From Fabrea salina (taxonomy: Eukaryota > Ciliophora > Heterotrichea > Heterotrichida > Fabreidae), in contig JALIHJ010000054.1 of NCBI GenBank assembly GCA_022984795.1, forward strand, positions 1-64,000: a stretch of DNA of 64,000 nucleotides, given 5' to 3'. Below are positions 47,001-54,300 of the stretch, one piece after another. The notes under the pieces were generated by a model. It was not told the DNA's origin, did no database searches, and was given only the letters and a program-made list of their open reading frames with translations. The position numbers and the translations under genes were made by a program. Positions within the stretch are counted from its first letter, which is position 1, and every line of letters starts with the position of its first letter.

Positions 47001-48498
47001 GACTGCAGCAGAAGACAACACTCTGACTCTAACCTTCTCTGAAACTCCTACTTCCCAACTAGCACCAACTGACTACAACATCTACCTGCAAAACAAGTCA
47101 ATTGAGTTCAGCTACTCAAAAGGGGATGACTACAAGTTTGAGCTCAGCTTCCAGTCTTACGTGTCTGAAGGAGAACTGGCCTACTTAGAGTTCACGGATG
47201 CTTCTGGAGTAGTTAGTGAAACCAACTCTATTCTGGAGGACAAAGTACTCCAAGTTCAACTCTACGAGTATGATCCTTCAGCCGAAGAAGCCAAACAAGC
47301 TGAAAGTCAAAGCCAAATTTTAGCCTTCTTGGCAGTAATAATATCTGGAATTTCAGCTGTGTTCAATCCCAATCCTTCAGGACTGTGGGCTACTATGAAC
47401 ACTATCCAGATACTGACCTACATTCCTCTGACTACCAACTCACTCACTCCTAAAACCAAGGGATTCTTGAAAGGGCTCAATACAATGAAAAGCATGATTC
47501 CCAATGCCTTTGACTTGTTTAACTTCGAAAGCAGGCCTAACCCCAACTACTACTCTCAAGACTACGGGTATGAGTCTTACTTGTTTCTCGAAAACTCAGG
47601 AACAGACTTAACTGTACTCATGTTTCTACTAGCTCTGTGGCCTGTGATCTTGCTGCTCTCTAAAATACCCAAGATCGAAGGAGTCTTTGAGAAACTGCTG
47701 GCCAAGTACAAGTACGGAGTCCTTATTCGGTTTTGGATTCAAACTTACTTGGACTTGGTTATCTCTTGCTTCATTCAGCTCTACTTAGTAGACTCAATAG
47801 CAAGAGAAGTGATTAACAACTTCATTCTGGCAGTTGTAGTGGGGGTACTTCTAGCAGTCACTCCAGGTGCAATAGTTGTCTTCTGCAGAAAGAACCAAAC
47901 TACAATCAAGGAATCGCAACAAGAGTCAGAGGAACCACAAGAATCAGAGACCTACAAACGCTACAAGTCACTCCTTGATGAATTCGACTGCACAGAGAGA
48001 TTCGAAGCTAGTTACACCTACGCTTTGTTCACTCTCGTGAGACTGCTGCTAGGAGTCAGTCTCATTCTACTGACAAACTTTCCCTACACACAAGCCACCA
48101 TCAACACTGTTCTGATGGTTGTGTTTGCTGTGTTTCTGTTAGTAGTGAGACCCTACAAAGACAAACTCCAGCAACTAGTCTCTGTGATTATAGAAACAGG
48201 AGTGTTTGTGGTCTACTTAGTTGTGATGTACTTTCTGAGTGATCTGAGAGGCAAACAAAAAGCAGAGGAAGCAGTCATCTACTTAACTTATGGGCTCGTT
48301 GTACTCCGAACTCTGTTTGTTGTTGCAGGTGCACTCCAAAGCATAGCCAAGTTCATCAAAAAGAAGTGCCAGAAGAACCAAGTAGTCCCAGAAATAGTTG
48401 AAACCCAGTTCCAGAACACCTTTGATAATCAAGTAGACCCTAACCTGCATGAAGACCCTCTTTTTCTCAAGACCCACCAAGTCCAAAGTCCCAATTAA
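44053..48498 (+). CDS. surface protein: H-type lectin-like, LamG, Cys-rich repeats, multi-pass tail
   Basis: 1481 residues. A signal peptide (1-11) is followed by two H-type-lectin-like units (about 18-80 and 112-170, e.g. QAGKQTLSDGNWHS...NVDSNGFEIVL). Two laminin-G/concanavalin-like modules (about 330-520 and 680-890) are each followed by furin-like Cys-rich repeats (CSEGCGVCPDGDC; CKGCNFCPVENSNRC). An Ig-like/cadherin-like strand block comes at about 980-1070, then eight or nine hydrophobic segments (about 1089-1435) and a cytosolic tail. This TRP-like or GPCR-like multi-pass end is typical of big ciliate surface proteins. Adhesion, mating or sensing roles are possible; none is demonstrated. 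Confidence 0.88.
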   Translation: MFLIALILCFQVREMLARIQVGRVILEGTDGSGKGIPTRVYFDEEFTDPVVIANVVTHNDPRPATCRVANLDSSKFDLVLESTEKTSERPNHPAEEASYFAVDIAQLPSSMQAGKQTLSDGNWHSISFSSAFTETPVVLAFVQTSNNERVNIRMRNVDSNGFEIVLDNLDVKNIASGNLGTNTINNQELAGWVAIPEGVYDFGLKSEFGTVSLRDERKYITTAESFAGPPVFVATSNVFQGFHGSYPRGYESNLNNQISMNLEETQIHTEEQNRDFSDATSWAAFYTELCCYTYNLFQTYCPTGFSENPDQCTKQASPVFQLTLHQIQDTVQDQALGIRVYTGEDSSFYPNYRTTDPWAAYKRGYYFSGSSYMRFPDPSEQEFTFSPHFTITAWVRPDSSSGVLLSKVDENLNQDKLEFSLDSGSPKLKVLLKDSESFELASTSSTTLKAWNFVWAKVYMDPDFTIEMGTNLNNNLDSTPDSWYSDIRQNYQITLGSKFNSGIYQNHFTGFLYELRIYNEKFDVSGLVTSSCSEGCGVCPDGDCIVSCDIEQWWTGTNYNSCNDCGPCSYGCVSPENCNLCEDELCEECTSFEADCVTCKEHSAKQLGICKCNTGYFQDSDKCSECTANCNRCSSSNFYDCLECSDGYYLVQGLCSTTCPTGYSCSGDATSDFVFNVRLNTMQNVLEDSENSIPVLTGVNDQFHPFFHETDPYPTKDRGYYFRGTSVMQLPPYGDVSEPLLVLAPQFTLSMWIRPLFGSGTLLSKQHSNYTNILEIGLSDYSLYATLDETSQSTDKLNNYWNLVTVGTSIDQDQFKLKGYYNSTQVLSKSLGEDWFTDSDSDFYFSIGAKHSSSTLSNFFTGFIWEIRIHNSVVELENLLQDSNCKGCNFCPVENSNRCLPRCDINQFWDGEQCRECLPNCEFGCINNSTCSLCGNDLCTECDFQECTSCVGNASVKSNTCECEQGYFSQNGFCQRQLFYSNLTAAEDNTLTLTFSETPTSQLAPTDYNIYLQNKSIEFSYSKGDDYKFELSFQSYVSEGELAYLEFTDASGVVSETNSILEDKVLQVQLYEYDPSAEEAKQAESQSQILAFLAVIISGISAVFNPNPSGLWATMNTIQILTYIPLTTNSLTPKTKGFLKGLNTMKSMIPNAFDLFNFESRPNPNYYSQDYGYESYLFLENSGTDLTVLMFLLALWPVILLLSKIPKIEGVFEKLLAKYKYGVLIRFWIQTYLDLVISCFIQLYLVDSIAREVINNFILAVVVGVLLAVTPGAIVVFCRKNQTTIKESQQESEEPQESETYKRYKSLLDEFDCTERFEASYTYALFTLVRLLLGVSLILLTNFPYTQATINTVLMVVFAVFLLVVRPYKDKLQQLVSVIIETGVFVVYLVVMYFLSDLRGKQKAEEAVIYLTYGLVVLRTLFVVAGALQSIAKFIKKKCQKNQVVPEIVETQFQNTFDNQVDPNLHEDPLFLKTHQVQSPN

Positions 48499-48550
48499 AA
48501 TAATAAATTCTAAACCCAAACAGTAACCCTTAAATTTAGTTCTGGGTAAT

Positions 48551-48555
48551 AAAAA
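48551..48555 (-). terminator. Pol III T-run terminator of the 5S gene
   Basis: On the minus strand a TTTTT run follows the 3' end of the 5S sequence after a short spacer, as expected for RNA polymerase III. Confidence 0.7.
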
Positions 48556-48560
48556 TCTAG

Positions 48561-48678
48561 GCTGTCAGCACGAGGGATTCCCTGGCGGTCCCCCACCCAA
48601 GTACTAACCTCGCCTTATGCCGCTTAACTTCAGAGTTCGGATGGGATCTGGTGCGTTAGGCATAGTATGGCCGACAGC
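48561..48678 (-). rRNA. 5S ribosomal RNA
   Basis: 118 bases on the minus strand. It has the conserved 5S blocks GCCATACTA, ATCCCATCCGAACTC, AGTTAAGC, and GTTAGTACTTGGGTGGG...GGGAATCCC. The ends GCTGTC and GACAGC pair as helix I. Internal Pol III control region (around AGTTAAGC and downstream) is present and a T-run follows. It is a single copy here, between two protein genes, not a tandem array. Confidence 0.96.
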
Positions 48679-48953
48679 AATCATATAACTCTAAGTCTCT
48701 TTAAATACACTTTATATGGGTGAGTAACTATTCAGAGTAAACACAATTGCCAAAGCAGGACTATGATTTATATTTTAAGCTTAGATTAAAACTCAAGTCA
48801 AACAAAAACAACTTGCTTTCTAAACTCTTATGGAGTATAACAGGAACTTCTGGGAACTTAAAGACTAAAATACTTTGTGTTTATGAAGAACTCAGAAAGG
48901 TTTTCAGAACAGTTTTAGAAGAAGTTAAGTATGATTAGGTCTAAGATTGTTTA
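48679..48953. other. spacer with a non-ATG open stretch
   Basis: 275 bases between the 5S gene and the zinc-finger/TPR gene. An open stretch of 63 codons at 48747-48938 has no ATG start and no recognised features; it could be a relic. The first 50 bases must hold any 5S upstream elements. Confidence 0.5.
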
Positions 48954-50123
48954 CTAAAGTAGTCTTAAGTTGTTGCACTTAGTTTGTGCAGAAGTACTGA
49001 TTGCTTCTTTGATCTTCAGGCTTTTCAGGTGGTAGGCTTCTGCCTTAGAGTAACTGTTCATTTTATCGTAAAAGTTCCCCAAGTTATGATATGCAATACT
49101 TAAAGTAGTACTTTGAGGAATTACAGTCTCCATGACTGTGATGGCTTTGAGGTAGTAGTGTTCTGACTGGAAGTAGTTATTCATACTTTTGTAAAGCAAG
49201 CCCAAGTTGTGGTATGTAGTACCTAAAGCATTACTTCCAGGAACTAAATTGTCCCTGATCCTCATACTCCTCAAATAGCACTGTTCACTATTGGTGTAGT
49301 CTTTCATGTTGTAGTAAATAAAACCTAACTGGTGCAAACAGTGTGCCTTTTCTAGGTCAAAATCATCTAATTCCAGCATAAGTTGCTCGGTTTTTTCTGG
49401 GTCAATTATTCTTCTTCTGGAATTATCGACTAAGGATTCAATTTTGGTTTTTAACTCTTGGATTCTCTGTTTTCCTGATTCAATTTTTTGGTTCAGTTCA
49501 TTGAATTTCTGATTGAGTTGTTTCTTTTCATTATTGCTTATTTGGAGGTTTCTTTCGAGGTCAACAACTCTTTTTTTGAGCCTCTGGACTCTTTCTTTCG
49601 GTTCTTCAGTTTTAGGGCTCTTGTCGTGTTTTAGTTTAATTTCTTGGAATTCCTTTTTCAGAGTACTTATTCTTTGTTTGAGATGCCGAATTCTCTCGTT
49701 TTTTAAGTGGATTGTCTTTCTGGCTTCGTCTAGTTGTTTAGTGGGCTCATTATTTTTGTCTTTTGAGGTCTCTAGTTTTTGGAGTTGGTTTGAAAACCCT
49801 AATTGATTGATGAGCTGAGTGAATAATTTATTGAATTGGACTTGGTCAAGTTCTTCTGTAGCTTTTTCAATCTTGACTTGTCTGAGCTCTTCTAGTCGGG
49901 CAAGTTGCTGTGAGGCGAACTTCTGTGCCTCTGAAATAACCTTTTCAGTTATTTGGATGACTTCTTTTTTCTTTTGGGAAATCATATCAAATACCCGGTG
50001 TCCGGGCAGAAGACTAGGTGTATGGCCCTTTTTAAAGTGACTATGTGTAATATGATCACACAAAAAACTTCCACAACTGCATTGATAAACAGCTCGGCAA
50101 CCAAGAAGGCAGACTTTTTCCAT
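48954..50123 (-). CDS. B-box-like zinc, coiled-coil and TPR protein
   Basis: 389 residues. The N-terminus (5-35: CLLGCRAVYQCSCGSFLCDHI...H...GHT) shares its Cys/His pattern with the gene at 40134. A coiled coil spans about 48-245. Three to four kinesin-light-chain-type TPRs end the protein (about 258-375), e.g. AYHNLGNFYDKMNSYSKAEAYHLKSL and TTYHNLGLLYKSMNNYFQSEHYYLKA. The arrangement recalls TRIM-like proteins with a protein-binding tail. KLC-type TPRs bind cargo or partner peptides. No introns are evident. A 142-base spacer separates it from the coiled-coil gene upstream. Confidence 0.87.
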   Translation of the reverse strand: MEKVCLLGCRAVYQCSCGSFLCDHITHSHFKKGHTPSLLPGHRVFDMISQKKKEVIQITEKVISEAQKFASQQLARLEELRQVKIEKATEELDQVQFNKLFTQLINQLGFSNQLQKLETSKDKNNEPTKQLDEARKTIHLKNERIRHLKQRISTLKKEFQEIKLKHDKSPKTEEPKERVQRLKKRVVDLERNLQISNNEKKQLNQKFNELNQKIESGKQRIQELKTKIESLVDNSRRRIIDPEKTEQLMLELDDFDLEKAHCLHQLGFIYYNMKDYTNSEQCYLRSMRIRDNLVPGSNALGTTYHNLGLLYKSMNNYFQSEHYYLKAITVMETVIPQSTTLSIAYHNLGNFYDKMNSYSKAEAYHLKSLKIKEAISTSAQTKCNNLRLL

Positions 50124-50265
50124 TGCAAAGTATAACTTAATTAAAAGGAAGTATCGAATGCTTGAGTTAAAGTATTCTTTCTACAGGTGTTTGATTCAGT
50201 TGACTATTGAAACTATACTGAGTACCTAAGCTTAAGTATGAAGTATTGAAGAGTTTAGAAAATTA

Positions 50266-51304
50266 TCAATAATCACCCTTTACTTTAGACTGAGTTTTTA
50301 AGTGAGACAAGTAACTAGCTTTTTCTTCCATTTGGGCAGCTACTTCGTTTAGTTCTTTTTTCAGGTTTCTTTTGTCAGACTGGTCTTCACGGCCTTTTTC
50401 TAAGGAGTTCTTTGTACTTGAGGTTGAGTTCTTTAAGTTCGTTTTCAAGAGTTTCAGTGGTTAGGGGTTCAAAAGACCTTCTTTCAGGTTTGTGTTTTTT
50501 TCTATGTTTGTGGCTTTTAGACTTGATAGCTCTGATTAACTTATCGTTGACTTCAGTTATTTCTTGTGCAAACAACTCAGTTTGTTGGAGTTTGTCTAGA
50601 AGAGTGGCTTTGTTTTCTTCGAGTTCTTCGATGGTTTGGCGCAGGATCTTGATTTCTTTTCTTTGGTTCTCGATTTCTTGCTGTTGGCTTTCTGAGACTT
50701 CTTCGATGAAGCTGTACTTGTGTTCTAGGTCTCTTGACTTCTGTTCACTGTAGAAGCTTTGACTGGTTTGTTTTTTCTGGGACTGTTTGTGGGCTTTGAG
50801 TTCTTGCTTCAACACTTCAATTTGGGCTTTGAGTTCGGAGGGGTCTGGTTCGAAGCTTTTGGTGAGCATTTCGGCTTCGCTTCTTTGGTTTAGTTTGGTT
50901 ATGAGGGTGTTATTTTTGTGTTTTTCTTGGTCAAGTAGGTCTTGGTACCTGTTTAGTTCTTGGTTTAAGCCTTCGACTTGGTTTCCGAGTTCAGAGTTGG
51001 ACTTTTGGAGTTGGTTGATGAAGTACAGTTGGTAAGTGTTGTCGTCTTCTAGTATTTTGATTTGTTCTTTCAAAGCGTTTTGGCTCTCAGAAAGGGCTTT
51101 TTGTTCTTGTAAACTGAAAGAAAAGTCTTCTTTTTCTTTCTCTAGTGACTGCTTTAACTCCTCCACCTTTTCTCTGAGTGTCTGGTTTTCACTGTGGGTT
51201 TGCTGGATTTTTTCGTTCAGTGAGCGAATGCACTTAGCCACTGCATTGGACTTAGTGGTCGCTTGGAAGGACTCTTTGAGTCCACTAAGTGTTTGTTCTG
51301 ACAT
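50266..51304 (-). CDS. coiled-coil protein (frame break near 50395)
   Basis: The first frame (51304 to 50387, 305 residues) is coiled coil almost throughout (LREKVEELKQSLEKEKE...IEELEENKATLLDKL) with a basic patch KSKSHKHRKKHK. It ends at a TGA right after a run of five A (agaaaaagg). In the +1 frame the coiled coil continues without interruption to 50266 (GREDQSDKRNLKKELNEV...). One A fewer would join them; a 22-base GT-AG (gtgaagaccagtctgacaaaag) would also do so but is longer than other introns. The end is TGA followed at once by an in-frame TAA. The gene is divergent from CEP290 by 21 bases, so a shared basal-body role is possible. Confidence 0.75.
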
Positions 51305-51325
51305 TTAAACACAAATATAATTTAA
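51305..51325. promoter_or_regulatory. 21-base divergent promoter, coiled-coil gene / CEP290
   Basis: ttaaacacaaatataatttaa, fully AT-rich, separates the two start codons. It could pair the expression of two coiled-coil genes. Confidence 0.45.
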
Positions 51326-54300
51326 ATGTCTCAGGTGCTCGAGTTAAAAAGAGAACTAGAGTCACGTCGGCGCCAAATAGTCAGACTCGAACAAGAACTC
51401 CGTGACAGAGATAACCGAATCATCGAACTCGAACAAAGCTCCCGCAAGTTCCAAGAAGAAAACCGCCAAGCCCACAAAACTATGCTGGACATCGAACAAC
51501 TAGTTGAAGAACGCACCCAAAAAGCCATTGCTGTCGAACAAGAAAAGCTCCGAAAAACCATTGACGACCTTAAAAACCAAAACGACAGGTACAAAACAGA
51601 CATCCAGAAACTAGAAGTCAACCAAAAAAGGCTGGAAGAAAAAGACGACGAAGTTGCTTTTCTTCAGAGGAAACTTCAAGACCTCTCTGACGCCCGCGGA
51701 ATGAGTAACTACATGGGCGAAGTTAAGGCTGAAAAGACCGAAAACACTTCTTTAAAAAGAGAACTTGAAAGAGTCACTAAAGAATGGACTACTCTAAGCG
51801 GGCAAATGGAAGAAGTGCTTTCAGAAAACAAAGTACTCAGGGAGATGGCTGGAGTCCCCGAAAACTACGGATTCAACCTCAAAGAAATTAGACTCACTGA
51901 GCAACAAAAAATCGAAGAGTACAAAGGCAGAGTCATGCGCCTGGAAGAAGAAGTTGAAGAACTCGAAAAAGACAGGGCTGACTTGAGGTACCGCCTCAGA
52001 AACCTTTCTACACTTTACGGAGAAAAAGGCGTCAGGTTCCACAACTTAACTGCTGAACAAATGAAGAAAGTAGACGAGTTCGCCCAGAACTTAAGAGAAG
52101 GCAGACTAGAACTTCCCCTCAACGACAGGTCTAGAGAACTACTTCGCGAAGTAGAGAAACTCAAAGCCCAAATTGAAATACTGCAAAACCACTCTTGGGG
52201 CCGCCCTGGGAAGCAAGTCCCTGATAACCTCATAGAACAAATCCGCAACGAAAACAAAGAAGTAAAAGACTTACTTGTGAAACTCCACTCTGGGTTCAAA
52301 ACCACCTCTGAAGAAGACCAAAAGGTAGCAAGGCATACCCTGCAGTTACCACCTGTGCCAGTGAAGGACTCCCGGGGCGAGTACTCTGAAGGCTACTCTT
52401 ACAGGTTTGGGTCGAGTTTGCCAGTGTCGCAAATCTGGACTGGAGACTCGAAAAGGGACTTGTCTGCTCTGCAGCTCCAAGTAGTGGAACTGGTGGAACT
52501 CCTCAACAGAAGAGACGAGAACGAGAAACTCACTAGCTTCGAACTAGAAGAGTTCAGAAACAAGTTGAGGGAAATCCTTTTAGTCCAAGAACAACTTTAC
52601 AAAGAGTACTCAAAAAAGGTGACCAACTGGGACGAGTACAAAAGAAGCATTGAAGACCAGTACGAAAACGCCATGCAGGAACTCCGGGAAGCAAGGGCCC
52701 AAGTGTCAGTTTACGAAGACATGGCCAAAACCATACAAGCAAACAACCCCAAAACAGAGAAAGCAAAGGTTGCTGAACTCTCCAGCAAAATTGCTCTGCA
52801 CGAAGTAAACAACTTAAGACTCTCCAGGAAGTACGACTGCCTTCAAGCTGAAGAAAGAGACCTAAGGCAGTCCTACCACAAACTTGAAGCAGAACACTCT
52901 GAAAAAGACGTTTTGGTCCAAAAAAGACTAGGCAAACTTAGGGAGTGGAGAGTAAGTGCCACTTACCAGTTGCAGTTTTTGTTTAAGCAACTAAGACAGT
53001 CAGTTCCCAACGACCACTTCGAAGGAGTGTCCCAGCAACTAGAACTCCTGCGGGAAAAGCAGGCAGACTGGCTAATAAGGGAAGCTAACCTTTACAAAAG
53101 ACTATCTAAGTTCGAAAACCTAGAACGCGAGAACCACGACTTAAAAGAGTCAGCTAAGAACCAAGAAGAACTTAACTACGAACTAGAAACAGAACTAGCA
53201 AGTGTGAGCAGACGCTTAGAAGGAGTAGACCCTGACTTCAGACTTGAGCAAGCAGCTATTAAGAAACTAGTGCACAATATCAAGTCCAGGTACTTAAGTC
53301 CACAAAGCACCTTTGCTATGATCGACAAAAACAAAGACGGAAAACTCACTAGAGGAGAGTTCACTTCAGCTTTAAACAGCATGGGCATCAAACTCCAGCC
53401 TGTAGAAGTAGAGTCCCTTATGAGAAGCATCGGTGTAGACATTGAAGGCAACATTAAGTACCCTGAGTTCCTGAGGAAACTGCAAGTCCACGGAGTGAAG
53501 AACTTAAGTGAAGAGCAGCAGTTAGTTCAGTACATTTACGACAGTATTAAGAAACTCAACTACACTCTTTACGACGTGTTCACGATATTTGACAGAGACG
53601 GTGACGCCAAGATTTCGAGACAAGACCTGATAGACTCGTTCCACAACTTTGGACTGGGAATCAGCACTAAGCAAGTTGAGAACTTTTTGAGACTCATTGA
53701 CACTGATAGAGACGGGTTAATTGAGTACCCTGAGTTCAAAAGAGTGTTTGAAAGGGAAATTGAGATTCAGTCAAAAGAAGGACTTAAAATTGACTGGAAG
53801 GACGAACTTATTTCTAAAGTCAACGAAGCCATGAGGGCTAACGGAATAACTATCAACGAAGCCTTTTCAGCCTTTGACAGCGACAAAGACGGCAAAATCA
53901 GCAAAAGCGAGTTCGGGCGTGCTTTTTCAAGCATGGGAGCAACTTTGAGTATGCATCAGTTAGAAGAGCTTTGGAACTCTATGAACACTAACTCTGACGG
54001 GTCGATTTCTTACTACGAGTTTATTTCTAAGTTCAAAACTTCTGTGAGAGAAAAAGAAACTGCTGACATCATTCGTGAAGCTGAGCAGTCTTATGGAGTA
54101 GCTAGAGTCACATACGACCACGACCGAGACAGACGCCAAGTCGCAGTGCTTGAAGCCCGTGAAAAAGCTGCACTGTCAAAGTGCGAAAGGTACCAGCAAC
54201 GCATGAAGAACTTAGAAGACATGCTTTCGGAAACTGAAAAAGAACTCAACCAACTAGAAAGCAACCACTTAGAACTCACCAAAAAGTACCACGTCTCCAG

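Noticed and set aside
48747-48938. 63-codon gene downstream of the 5S gene
   Set aside because: No ATG and no recognisable features; kept as spacer.
50266-50268. TGA as a sense (Trp) codon
   Set aside because: The only candidate terminal TGA is followed at once by an in-frame TAA, so it is uninformative; Trp is TGG throughout and long frames contain no TGA, so recoding is not supported.
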